DNA of 64,000 nt from an uncultured Clostridia bacterium (lineage in GTDB: Bacteria; Bacillota; Clostridia; Christensenellales; UBA3700): positions 1 through 64,000 of the forward strand of contig CAMQWP010000001.1 in assembly GCA_947038565.1 (NCBI GenBank), in the 5' to 3' direction. Below, in pieces: positions 30,394 to 40,481 of the stretch (position 1 is the first letter of the stretch; each line of letters opens with the position of its first letter). Below the pieces are notes generated by a model. That model saw nothing but the letters and a program-made list of their open reading frames with translations, did not search any database and was not told the origin of the DNA. A program made the position numbers and the translations under genes.

Positions 30394-31659
30394 TTACTCC
30401 CACTCGATAGTTGAAGGTGGCTTGCTAGTAATATCGTAAACGATACGATTAACACCAATAACCTCATCAGTAATTCTTCTGCTTGCAGCAGTCAAAATCT
30501 CGTATGGTAAGTGCACGAACTCAGCAGTCATAGCGTCTATACTATGGATAGCACGAAGAGCAACAGTGTACTCATAAGTTCTAACTTCATCGCGTACGCC
30601 AACACTCTTCATATCAGTAAGAACTGCGAAGTACTGCCAGATTTTTGTATCCCAACCTGCTTTAGCGATCTCCTCACGGAAGATAAAGTCAACATCACGA
30701 AGGATATCAAGTCTTTCTTTTCTAAGCTCGCCTATACAACGAACGCCAAGACCTGGACCTGGGAAAGGCTGACGATTTACTTGAGCTTCAGGTAGACCGA
30801 TCTCACGACCAACCTTTCTTACCTCGTCCTTGAATAGATCACGAACTGGCTCTAATATTTCATCAAAATCTATAACGTCAGGAAGTCCACCTACGTTATG
30901 GTGGCTCTTAACAAGACCTTTACTACCGATACCACTCTCGATGATATCAGGATAAATAGTTCCTTGAACTAAGAAGTCAACAGAACCGATTTTCTTAGCC
31001 TCGTCCTCGAATACACGAATGAACTCCTCACCGATAATCTTTCTCTTAGCTTCTGGCTCAGTAACGCCTTTTAATTTGCCTAAGAATCTATCTTCAGCGT
31101 CGATATAGATAAGGTTCATACCTAGCTCTGCACCGAAAATTCTAACGATTTCTTCTGACTCGTTCTTTCTCATAAGACCGTGGTTTACATACACACAAGT
31201 CAAAGACTCTGGAGCAGCTTTATGGATAAGAGCAGCACATACAGCACTATCAACACCACCACTTAAAGCACAAAGAACTTTCTTAGTACCGATCTTCTCG
31301 CGAAGCTCAGAGATCATATGCTCAGAAAAGGCTTTCATTGTCCAGTCGCCTTTAGCAGAACAAGTGTTATACAAGAAGTCACGAAGCTCAGCCATACCAG
31401 CCTCGCCTTCGATATCCGCCATATTACGCTCATCAAGAACTGGCACGCCAAGCTCTTTAACAGCTTTCTCTATAGGACGAGCACCGTCCGACTCACCAGT
31501 TAAGATGATACCGATTGGTTGATCTTTTTTAATATCCTCGATTTTTGCATTGTCGCCTACTAGTTTGCAATAAACATTTAGGTTACGAACGCATCTTGCG
31601 ATAAGTTGGTTACATTTGCCTGAAAGGTCTACTATGACCATTGTTTGCCTAATATCCAT
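30394..31659 (-). CDS. guaA: GMP synthase with shortened N-terminal GATase-derived region
   Basis: ATP-PPase KVLCALSGGVDSAVCAALIHKA and C-terminal dimerisation domain intact; GATase core with catalytic Cys and His/Glu absent. Confidence 0.92.
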   Translation of the reverse strand: MDIRQTMVIVDLSGKCNQLIARCVRNLNVYCKLVGDNAKIEDIKKDQPIGIILTGESDGARPIEKAVKELGVPVLDERNMADIEGEAGMAELRDFLYNTCSAKGDWTMKAFSEHMISELREKIGTKKVLCALSGGVDSAVCAALIHKAAPESLTCVYVNHGLMRKNESEEIVRIFGAELGMNLIYIDAEDRFLGKLKGVTEPEAKRKIIGEEFIRVFEDEAKKIGSVDFLVQGTIYPDIIESGIGSKGLVKSHHNVGGLPDVIDFDEILEPVRDLFKDEVRKVGREIGLPEAQVNRQPFPGPGLGVRCIGELRKERLDILRDVDFIFREEIAKAGWDTKIWQYFAVLTDMKSVGVRDEVRTYEYTVALRAIHSIDAMTAEFVHLPYEILTAASRRITDEVIGVNRIVYDITSKPPSTIEWE

Positions 31660-31689
31660 ATAACACTCCTTAGTACTTTTATTTAATAC

Positions 31690-31718
31690 ATTATAGCACA
31701 TACATATAGCATATGCAA
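31690..31718 (-). promoter_or_regulatory. guaA promoter
   Basis: TTGCAT-17-TATAAT on minus strand. Confidence 0.65.
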
Positions 31719-31995
31719 AATGTTTTATTGCAATTTGTCTTAACTAATACTTCATGCTGTTATAAGTATTGGTAATGTGTAAAGATTGTATAATGCAATT
31801 ATACCTATATTTAAGCCTGCATTATACATTCAATTTTGCTCATTTTCTTGCAAGTTATAACGATTTGCATGTTTTTTTAATATTTGCATAAGAATACTAT
31901 TAAATCGCTTTGCTAAATCACACGATATAGATTTATTGCCACTATTATAGTATAGATACGAACTTTGGCTAATATTTTCCAAATACGAATAAAAA

Positions 31996-32028
31996 ACATG
32001 CACAGCTTATATCAAATCACTGTGCATG
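31996..32028 (-). terminator. Terminator after hom
   Basis: ACATGCACAG...CTGTGCATGTTTTTTA. Confidence 0.85.
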
Positions 32029-32053
32029 TATACTTTTACTATTAAATAATTTT

Positions 32054-33325
32054 TTACTTCTCTACTCTAATCAATGCGTTCACAGCCTGCACTTCACTAA
32101 GCGATGACAGCTCTGCTATAGCCTTTTTGATATTATTCTCATTTGACTTGTGAGTCACGAATACTATGCTTACAACTCCGGCTCCAGAGTCTTGACGCAT
32201 ACTAGTTATACTTACGTTATTGCTAGCGAAAATACTTGTTATCTGACTTAACACGCCTTGCACGTCAAGCACTGTCATACGCAAATAATAATCGCTTGTG
32301 AAGTCGCTTATAACTTCTGACTTCTTGATCACGTCCGCTATCTCAGAATAACGTGCATGCTCTATCTGCCTAGCTGCAAATACGATATCACTAACCACAG
32401 CACTACCAGTAGGCAATGATCCTGCACCGCGACCATAAAGCATAATTTCACCGACATTATCACCGACTAAGAAAACCGCATTAAATGACCCTGATACGCT
32501 TGCAAGTGGATGACTATTTTTCAAGAAAACTGGATGAACTCTAGCTTCTATTTTGCCGTCGATAAGTTTCGCTATAGCAAGTAGCTTGATAGTATAACCT
32601 AGCTTTTTACCTATATTGATATCTTCTATCTTTATATTACTTATTCCCTCGCGGTAAATATTCTCTACTGGCAAGAATCTATTAAATGCAAGTGAGCTTA
32701 GTATAGATAACTTGTAGCTAGCATCGTAACCTTCCACATCAGCAGTAGGATCACTCTCAGCGAAACCTAAAGCCTGTGCGTCACGAAGCACGTCATCATA
32801 ACTAGCACCTTCGTCCGACATTCTTGACAAAATATAATTAGTAGTACCATTGATGATACCTTTTATCTGCAAAAGTGTATTCGCTTGCATTGCTTGAGTA
32901 AGGGTACGTATAACTGGAATACCACCACCACAAGTAGCCTCGAAGTATAACCCCGCTTTTGTCTCCGCCGCGTATTTCTCTAACTCTCCCCAGTGCTTAG
33001 CAAAAAGTTCCTTATTAGCAGTAACTATAGATTTACCGCACTTAAGTGACTCTATAAGATAAGTTTTAGCCGGCTCGATACCACCAATACACTCTGCAAC
33101 GATATCTATAGAAGGATTTGATACGATCTCTTCAATGCTATCAGTAACAAGCTCTTGAGGAGCTCCATTCGCTACAGCCTTATGCGTATTCCTAACTAAG
33201 ATAGCACTTACAGTAATGTCAATGCCGTATTCTATTTTAATCTGTTCACGTCTTTCAGTAAGGATATTATAAGTACCGCATCCAACAGTACCAAAACCTA
33301 ATATCGCAACTCCTATTTTCTTCAT
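32054..33325 (-). CDS. hom: Homoserine dehydrogenase with C-terminal ACT domain
   Basis: VAILGFGTVGCGTYNIL, GGGIPVIRTLTQ, INGTTNYILSRM, GRGAGSLPTGSAVVSD. Confidence 0.96.
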   Translation of the reverse strand: MKKIGVAILGFGTVGCGTYNILTERREQIKIEYGIDITVSAILVRNTHKAVANGAPQELVTDSIEEIVSNPSIDIVAECIGGIEPAKTYLIESLKCGKSIVTANKELFAKHWGELEKYAAETKAGLYFEATCGGGIPVIRTLTQAMQANTLLQIKGIINGTTNYILSRMSDEGASYDDVLRDAQALGFAESDPTADVEGYDASYKLSILSSLAFNRFLPVENIYREGISNIKIEDINIGKKLGYTIKLLAIAKLIDGKIEARVHPVFLKNSHPLASVSGSFNAVFLVGDNVGEIMLYGRGAGSLPTGSAVVSDIVFAARQIEHARYSEIADVIKKSEVISDFTSDYYLRMTVLDVQGVLSQITSIFASNNVSITSMRQDSGAGVVSIVFVTHKSNENNIKKAIAELSSLSEVQAVNALIRVEK

Positions 33326-33415
33326 ATGCACCTCCGCATGTTATATTTAAGATATGGTAATCATATCTATATAAATCTATATATTTTGCAAGCTAATTAT
33401 TACTATTAGTAATGA

Positions 33416-34195
33416 TTACAGCTCACCGTTATTGATTTTATAAATCATAAGCAATCCTTTTAGTGTAAGGAATCTATCTACGATATCTACCACATCAGGG
33501 TCTACATTAGTTATCAGCTCACCAAGTCCGCCCGTTGCTATTACTTTAGCATTAGCAAGCCCTGACTCCTGTTTCATCTTAGATACCATATACTTAACTA
33601 GCCCTGTAAATCCGTAAATAGTACCCGACTGGATATTGCTTATAGTCGACTTGCCTATTACTGACTCAGGAGTAGAAAGCTCTACATGCATTAGCTTAGA
33701 TGCATTACTTACTAGACCGTCAAGACTGGTATTGATACCCGGAGCAATAGCACCGCCAAGGAACTCTCCGCTCTCAGATATAACGTTAAATGTAGTCGCA
33801 GTACCGAAATCAACTATGATACAAGGCCCGCCATAAAGTCTATACCCCGCCACGCTATTTACGATACGGTCAGCACCTACTTCATGAGGATTAGAGTACT
33901 TTATATTCAAACCAGTTTTAACGCCGACACCGACCATAAGAGGCTTTATGCCCATGTAATACTGACATGCATGCTCAATCGTATAATTGACCGATGGACA
34001 AACTGAACTGATAATGATACCTGAAATCTCCTCAAAGGTGATACCCCTAGAAGTGAAAAGGTTTTGCATAGTGCTACCCATCTCGTCAGCTGTTCTCATT
34101 ACTTTAACGCTCATTCTCCAAGACTGAATTAAATCATCGCCTTTAAAAATACCTAATTTAATATTAGTATTACCCACATCTATAACTAATAACAT
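33416..34195 (-). CDS. coaX: Type III pantothenate kinase
   Basis: LLVIDVGNTNIKLG, GADRIVNSVAGYRLYGGPCIIVDFGTATTFNVI. Confidence 0.96.
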   Translation of the reverse strand: MLLVIDVGNTNIKLGIFKGDDLIQSWRMSVKVMRTADEMGSTMQNLFTSRGITFEEISGIIISSVCPSVNYTIEHACQYYMGIKPLMVGVGVKTGLNIKYSNPHEVGADRIVNSVAGYRLYGGPCIIVDFGTATTFNVISESGEFLGGAIAPGINTSLDGLVSNASKLMHVELSTPESVIGKSTISNIQSGTIYGFTGLVKYMVSKMKQESGLANAKVIATGGLGELITNVDPDVVDIVDRFLTLKGLLMIYKINNGEL

Positions 34196-34301
34196 ATTAC
34201 CTCACTATGGCTAAGCCACAAAATATATTATGCACGCAGTCTATTATATAGTCTACTCGCATTAAAACACTATTATACGCAATATCAAAATCCCGCTCTT
34301 A

Positions 34302-35042
34302 TTACTGCACAATATCTTCTTTTACTATCGTCATCTTACAACAATCTAAATTATCGCTGTCTGACACACCAGTAAGACTATGCATTTCTACACTATCACA
34401 ACTATCAAGCACTTCTATTTCTTCAGTAGTAAGAGGGATTTTTCTTGTGCTTTCCAAATACCGATTTAAAGACCACACTATAGGCGGAGTAATAAACGCA
34501 GTACCAAGCAACTCTATTACAAAATTGATAGAAACTAATCCAGTGATAAACTCAATGGTTATAGACGTACCCGCGACTGTATCACCGCCGAATAGTATCC
34601 ACATACTAGAGAGCACAAAAAGCGTATTAAACATAACACTAAAAGCACCACCTAAACCGCTTGCAACAATCATAGCCACACGCTTATTGACCTTATAATC
34701 TTTGTTCTCTAGCTTAACCGTAATGAAAAGTATTAGTTTATATACACATAACCCAAGCACTCCTATAAGCAATCTAGGCACTAGCGAAACTAATGGATTC
34801 TGGAACACTGGGGCAAGCGGTGAAGGACTTATAAAAGAACCGATAAAAGACAACACGCCAAAAGCAAACGCCATTACGATACTGGTAAACCAGCCCTCGA
34901 CCTGACATGCTACAGTAAGCACGATAAGTGGCAATACTGCTGTTGCGATGATGAATATAGGGATATTCATCAGTAAAGTAAATATAATCAGCAATGCAAG
35001 CAACATTGCATTTACGGCGATACGCCTTGCTCTAGTTTTCAT
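34302..35042 (-). CDS. ECF transporter S component, possibly for pantothenate
   Basis: N-terminal R-R-x-A-x-x-A-M-L-L-A-L-type S-component motif, six TM-like segments, adjacency to coaX. Confidence 0.75.
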   Translation of the reverse strand: MKTRARRIAVNAMLLALLIIFTLLMNIPIFIIATAVLPLIVLTVACQVEGWFTSIVMAFAFGVLSFIGSFISPSPLAPVFQNPLVSLVPRLLIGVLGLCVYKLILFITVKLENKDYKVNKRVAMIVASGLGGAFSVMFNTLFVLSSMWILFGGDTVAGTSITIEFITGLVSINFVIELLGTAFITPPIVWSLNRYLESTRKIPLTTEEIEVLDSCDSVEMHSLTGVSDSDNLDCCKMTIVKEDIVQ

Positions 35043-35088
35043 GCTACACCTCGCTTAAGTTCTTTATAAAAGATACCCATCTAGTTAA

Positions 35089-35121
35089 TTAGGATTAATA
35101 GCTACGGAATATAGCCCCTAA
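35089..35121 (-). promoter_or_regulatory. Structured 5' leader hairpin of the S-component gene
   Basis: TTAGG-GGCTA-TATTCCG-TAGCT-ATTAAT-CCTAA on minus strand, downstream of TTGTCA-17-TATAAT promoter at 35141-35169. Confidence 0.4.
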
Positions 35122-35340
35122 GGTACTACTTCACATATATATTATAGCAAAATATTATCAATATGACAATTAAATTATAACTATTTATACATATTTATTT
35201 AATTACACGCACGTAATATAATTATATTACTATATATATGTTTTATTTTATACTATCTTAGCACCAATTATAGCATTCAGCTGTGACATGTTCGCAATAA
35301 AAAAAACGATCCGCATCATACTTGCAAATCGTTTTTATCA

Positions 35341-37320
35341 TTATAACTCTATATTATGTAATATGCAAAAATCACCTATCTTGCATTTCAATCTATCTAT
35401 TTTCTCTAATGTCTGATTTCTATCAATAGCTTTTTCGGCGACTAATCTCTTCTTAATGTTTATATATCCCGCCTTGTTTTTGTTAAATCCACTAAATGCA
35501 TTGATAAGATCTATTATACAACATACTGATCCCGTCACAATAGAATATTTGCAAAAAGCTCTTTTTGTTCGCTGTTCATTGCTTTTAACTGGATCAAGTT
35601 TTTGGGTATAATTCATATCCATTCTACCAAGTATCAGGCTAAAAACCAAACCGATAACTATAAATAATGGAGTAAAATTCGCAAACATATCATCAGTAGT
35701 TCCGTGAGCAATTGCAACAAACATTATTATCAAACTAACTATTAATGTAACCTTAGCAACCAGCCCAAAAATATTGATGGATACTTTTTTAATAAGGCTG
35801 TTTCTCTCGAATTTATTTTTTCTAATTGCAAGAGTACAACTGTTTTTTACTTCTTGACTTTTCTTGTCTTGATCTACTAAAGCATTGTAACTATCTATCA
35901 TGTCACCTACTTCTTGTACGTGCATTTCTCTCTCTGCGACTTGATTACTTCGCTCTATCTCTAGGGATAGGTTGTATTCATCGTTAGCTTTTTTTCTCTT
36001 CGAACCGTCGCCGAAAGGAAGTTTTAACCATAGATTTCTCTTTTCTTTATCCGTACAAAACTTAATTGCATTGATATAATTCATTTCGCGGTCAAAGTCT
36101 ACTTCTATATTAGACAGCATATCGTAGCTTGGCACCTTAAACTTAACGAAAAGTCTTAGCCACCACAAATCGGCACACTCCACATCCTCTTCACTTATCC
36201 TCTCTAGAGTATGAGTTGCACTTGTAAACTCAGATGACTCTATAAGCATAGTTGCTTTCTTGATAAGATTAGGCACATTCACACTAGAAGACTTGCCTCC
36301 ACTTGCAACCGATGCGGCTGCTTGCTTTTTCAGCAATTCTTTAATCTCGTCTACTTCATCAAACTTAGATCTTCTACCGACGGTATTAATAATGTCTATC
36401 TCTCTATATACTCTATTGCATAATACAGCAAGCTCGCGAGCGTTATTCTCAAAACCCTCTACCCACATCTTGCCGTCAAAAAAAGCATTAAAAAGCGATG
36501 TATGTTCCGACCTATCTATCTTGTATTCAAGCCTATGCTTATCTATACTCTTAGCGATATTAAGCTCAGTTTTCACATCTTTAGATAGCATAGCGTCTTC
36601 GCTAGATACGACTAAAAATATTCTACAACTGTCTATAGCATTCTTGATATTATCCCAGTAATTATCGACATCGTTAGGTCGTAGATTTCTACTAGATATC
36701 CAGCACTTATGTCCATCACGCTCTAAAGCATTTACTACGCTCAACGCGATTATGTTATCAGTACTCCTATGACATACAAATACATCTCTAGGGATATCAT
36801 CATAATTATCTTCTAAAGATTTTCGTCTTGCAAATTCACTTTTGTACGCGGATAACTCCGCCATAATATCAATACCGTCAACACTCATGATGTAAGACTC
36901 TATATCCGCTCTATCTCGCAAATCACTGTGTTTACTTATATGTGCAAGAACTTTTGCCATATCGGAAGAAGTGAAATCGACTGCGTCCGACTCGTAAAAC
37001 GCACTGATATATCTATTATTACCTAGCACATTCTCCGCGTAGGCATAGTAATACTTAGACACATAATCATCAACAACGATGGTCAAAATATCCCTTGATG
37101 ACTTTGATAAATTCTTGATATCATTCGCATCACAAGCAGCTGCTTGTATCTGTCTTAGATTAGCAAGTTTATTCGTAATACTATCATCCAATTCGCCTAA
37201 TCGTCTACCCATCTCGAGAAGGAATTCACTACCACAAGCCTCACATATAGCGACTTGGTCATCAGCATTATTTGATAACTTATAACCGCATGCAGTACAT
37301 TTCAATATAGTCACACTCAT
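35341..37320 (-). CDS. Zinc-ribbon + TIR domain + transmembrane protein
   Basis: CTACGYK...CEACG ribbon; TIR DVFVCHRSTDNIIALSVVNALERDGHKCWISSRNLRPND...SSEDAMLSKDVKTELNIA; C-terminal TM pair. Confidence 0.85.
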   Translation of the reverse strand: MSVTILKCTACGYKLSNNADDQVAICEACGSEFLLEMGRRLGELDDSITNKLANLRQIQAAACDANDIKNLSKSSRDILTIVVDDYVSKYYYAYAENVLGNNRYISAFYESDAVDFTSSDMAKVLAHISKHSDLRDRADIESYIMSVDGIDIMAELSAYKSEFARRKSLEDNYDDIPRDVFVCHRSTDNIIALSVVNALERDGHKCWISSRNLRPNDVDNYWDNIKNAIDSCRIFLVVSSEDAMLSKDVKTELNIAKSIDKHRLEYKIDRSEHTSLFNAFFDGKMWVEGFENNARELAVLCNRVYREIDIINTVGRRSKFDEVDEIKELLKKQAAASVASGGKSSSVNVPNLIKKATMLIESSEFTSATHTLERISEEDVECADLWWLRLFVKFKVPSYDMLSNIEVDFDREMNYINAIKFCTDKEKRNLWLKLPFGDGSKRKKANDEYNLSLEIERSNQVAEREMHVQEVGDMIDSYNALVDQDKKSQEVKNSCTLAIRKNKFERNSLIKKVSINIFGLVAKVTLIVSLIIMFVAIAHGTTDDMFANFTPLFIVIGLVFSLILGRMDMNYTQKLDPVKSNEQRTKRAFCKYSIVTGSVCCIIDLINAFSGFNKNKAGYINIKKRLVAEKAIDRNQTLEKIDRLKCKIGDFCILHNIEL

Positions 37321-37507
37321 ATCCCTCCCTTTATTATTTATCATTATATTTTATAATAACATTATTTGAACAAGAAGTCAATATACTATTTAACAATTAG
37401 CATACCTAACAATGTTTTTTATGTTTTTCGTGCAAAAAAAATGACCACCGCACGCGATGATCACTTTAATTATTTTTTATATAACACTATCTTAAAATAA
37501 AACATTA

Positions 37508-38893
37508 TTAGTATTGCAATTTACCCGCAAGGTATGACTCTAACTCAGTGATAGGTATTCTAACTTGAGTCATAGTGTCACGCTCACGTATAGTAACGCT
37601 ATTATCATCAGCAGTCTCGAAGTCTACTGTTACGCAGAAAGGAGTACCGATCTCGTCTTGACGACGGTATCTCTTGCCAATACTTGCAGTTTCGTCGAAA
37701 GTACAAGTGAACTTTTTGCATAGAGTCGCGTATATTTCCTCAGCTTTTTCAGTAAGTTTCTTCTGGAGAGGAAGTATGGCTACCTTATAAGGTGCAAGTG
37801 CGTGGTGAAGACGTAATACTGTTCTAACATCTCCGCTCTCAAGCTCTTCTTCCTCATAAGCATTACATAAGAATGCCAGCACCATACGATCAGCACCTAG
37901 AGAAGGCTCGATAACGTAAGGGATATATTTTTCATTAGTTACAGGATCGATGTATTCCATATTGACACCGCTTGCAGTCTGATGCGCCTTTAGGTCGTAA
38001 TCAGTTCTATCAGCGATGCCCCATAGCTCACCCCAACCGAATGGGAATAAGTACTCGAAATCTGTAGTAGCCTTAGAGTAGAAAGATAATTCATCAGCAT
38101 CGTGGTCACGAAGTTTTAGTCTATCTCTCTTGATACCTAAGTCAAGAAGCCAGTTCTCGCATATGTCTTTCCAGAAGTAGAACCATTCTAAGTCTGTACC
38201 AGGCTTGCAGAAAAACTCTAATTCCATTTGCTCAAATTCACGAGTACGGAAAGTGAAGTTACCAGGAGTAATTTCATTACGGAAACTCTTACCGATCTGA
38301 CCGACACCAAACGGCATCTTCATACGTGTAGTTCTTTGAACATTCTTAAAGTTGACAAATATACCTTGAGCAGTCTCAGGGCGAAGATAAACAGTATTTG
38401 CAGTATCCTCATTAACGCCTTGGAAAGTCTTGAACATAAGATTAAATTGTCTAACGCCAGTGAAATTTGCATTACCACAGTCAGGACACTTAATGCCCTT
38501 TTCTACGATGAAATCTTCCATCTGTTTGTTATCCCAGCTAGTGATAGCTATATCTAGCTTATTTTTAAGGATATAAGCCTCGATAAGATTATCCGCTCTG
38601 TGACGAGCCTTACAACTTTTACAATCCATTAGAGGATCAGAGAATCCGCCTACATGTCCACTAGCAATCCAAACACTAGGGTTCATAAGTATAGCACAGT
38701 CAAGACCTGTGTTACGAGGTTGCTCTGTGATGAACTTCTGCCACCATGCTTTCTTTACATTATTTTTAAGCTCTACTCCAAGAGGACCGTAGTCCCAAGT
38801 ATTAGCAAGTCCACCATAAATATCGCTTCCTGAGAATACGAAACCACGGCTTTTACATAGAGCAACTAATTTATCCATTGTTAATTGTGCCAT
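37508..38893 (-). CDS. glyS: Glycine-tRNA ligase (dimeric type)
   Basis: [61 protein letters not shown]. Confidence 0.97.
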   Translation of the reverse strand: MAQLTMDKLVALCKSRGFVFSGSDIYGGLANTWDYGPLGVELKNNVKKAWWQKFITEQPRNTGLDCAILMNPSVWIASGHVGGFSDPLMDCKSCKARHRADNLIEAYILKNKLDIAITSWDNKQMEDFIVEKGIKCPDCGNANFTGVRQFNLMFKTFQGVNEDTANTVYLRPETAQGIFVNFKNVQRTTRMKMPFGVGQIGKSFRNEITPGNFTFRTREFEQMELEFFCKPGTDLEWFYFWKDICENWLLDLGIKRDRLKLRDHDADELSFYSKATTDFEYLFPFGWGELWGIADRTDYDLKAHQTASGVNMEYIDPVTNEKYIPYVIEPSLGADRMVLAFLCNAYEEEELESGDVRTVLRLHHALAPYKVAILPLQKKLTEKAEEIYATLCKKFTCTFDETASIGKRYRRQDEIGTPFCVTVDFETADDNSVTIRERDTMTQVRIPITELESYLAGKLQY

Positions 38894-39034
38894 TTTACAC
38901 CTCAATTAATTATTTTATATATATAATAATAATATGAAAACGAAAATTTGTCAAGTAGCTGTAACACTTTTAATGAATTATGCGTACATTAAAGTAGAGT
39001 ATCACTCAAAAAAACACTTATGGAGGTAACTATT

Positions 39035-39367
39035 ATGAACGGATGTAATAACAATTGCAGTTCAATCTACATTATACTTTTACTTATCAGCTGTTGTGGC
39101 TGTGGCGGCGGCTACGGAAATAACAACTGCGGTGGCGGTTGCGGTAATAGCTGCGGTGCTAGCTGTAACTCATGCGGTTGCGAGAGCAATGCAAACTCAT
39201 GCGGTTGTGGCGGATATGCCGGCGGCTGTGGCAATAACTGCGGTGGCGGATATGGCGGTAACTGCGGTATAAGCTGGTTATTAATATTATGGCTTTGTGG
39301 CTGTGGTAATAACTGTGGCGGCGGCGGATTCGGCGGCGGATTCGGCGGCGGCTGTGGCTGTTTCTAA
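39035..39367 (+). CDS. Gly/Cys-rich small protein
   Basis: SD GGAGG, ATG 39035; ~21 Cys in 110 aa by hand count, repeated CGCG/GGG/NNC units. Confidence 0.75.
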   Translation: MNGCNNNCSSIYIILLLISCCGCGGGYGNNNCGGGCGNSCGASCNSCGCESNANSCGCGGYAGGCGNNCGGGYGGNCGISWLLILWLCGCGNNCGGGGFGGGFGGGCGCF

Positions 39368-39412
39368 CAGTAACAACAGACAGTAATACATATAATCGTG
39401 CATTTAATGCAA

Positions 39413-39440
39413 GGGAGGAGTATCAGCGATGATACTCTTT
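39413..39440 (+). terminator. Terminator after the Gly/Cys-rich gene
   Basis: GAGTATCAGCGATGATACTCTTTT. Confidence 0.8.
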
Positions 39441-39610
39441 TCGCATTGTATAGTTATATCTAACACTTGCACTCTTTATATTATACTGTCCTTATGTTAA
39501 ACTTATTCGCAAACGCGAAAATTAGTGATAATACATGGATAGATAAATTAGAAATAGAGCTTATCTATTGATAGGCTCTATTTCTATATTTAATATTAGA
39601 TGTAATATTA

Positions 39611-40309
39611 CTAATTATTCATGTCGCATTTCTTTGCAAGTATCGCACCTGTTGCACCGTCGACTAATACATAAATGCTATTATCCGTACTAACAGTAAT
39701 GCTAACATACCAGTAATATTTCACGCCCTCAGCACTAGTATCACGAGTGATTTTAGCGTGTACCTCACCTAAAAACTCATTGCCATCAAACATTGGCTCT
39801 ATCTCCGCAGTAAGCGAATTATAAACACTTTCCACTACCTTGTCACAAGTAAGCATACCCTCCATAGCATTAGTAAGCTCTAGCTCTATAACTACCTCTT
39901 CATAAGTGACAACCAACTTAGTTAGAGTACCAAGACTTTCAACATCCATAATGTCCGCTACTTGATTTATCCCGATAATTGCTTTCTTGCATTCCCCCGA
40001 AACTTCGCCCTTATCGCCTACAAGTTTAAAAGTAAAATGTTTACTATAAAGCTCGTATTTAATAGGAGTAATAGATAGAGTGCAGAATTCCATCAAATCA
40101 GACGCTACGCCGTCAGAAATCATACTGATTTCTCTAGACCCAGTAGCAATCTCGCACCTTACCTCCGCATTACCACCGACCACAAGTCCGCTTTGGCTAT
40201 AAGAAACCTGACTTTTCATAGCATCTAAACGCGATACTTCAGGGGTACAGCCAACCAGAACACCTACACATAACAATAGCGATAAAGCTACTATAACATA
40301 TTTTTTCAT
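39611..40309 (-). CDS. Putative lipoprotein of unknown function
   Basis: Lipobox LVGC after MKKYVIVALSLLLCVGV. Confidence 0.75.
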   Translation of the reverse strand: MKKYVIVALSLLLCVGVLVGCTPEVSRLDAMKSQVSYSQSGLVVGGNAEVRCEIATGSREISMISDGVASDLMEFCTLSITPIKYELYSKHFTFKLVGDKGEVSGECKKAIIGINQVADIMDVESLGTLTKLVVTYEEVVIELELTNAMEGMLTCDKVVESVYNSLTAEIEPMFDGNEFLGEVHAKITRDTSAEGVKYYWYVSITVSTDNSIYVLVDGATGAILAKKCDMNN

Positions 40310-40481
40310 ATAATCACCTCTTGTCCTATATATATGAGACAAGTTGCAAAATATTCCAACCATATATAATTTACTCAAAAAAAGCAAAAAAAAGCAAAAC
40401 CCGTAAGTGTATACGAGTTTTGCGAATATTAAACTATTATGACATGTCTATCTATAGTATTATCTCAGCAAATAAAATGTA

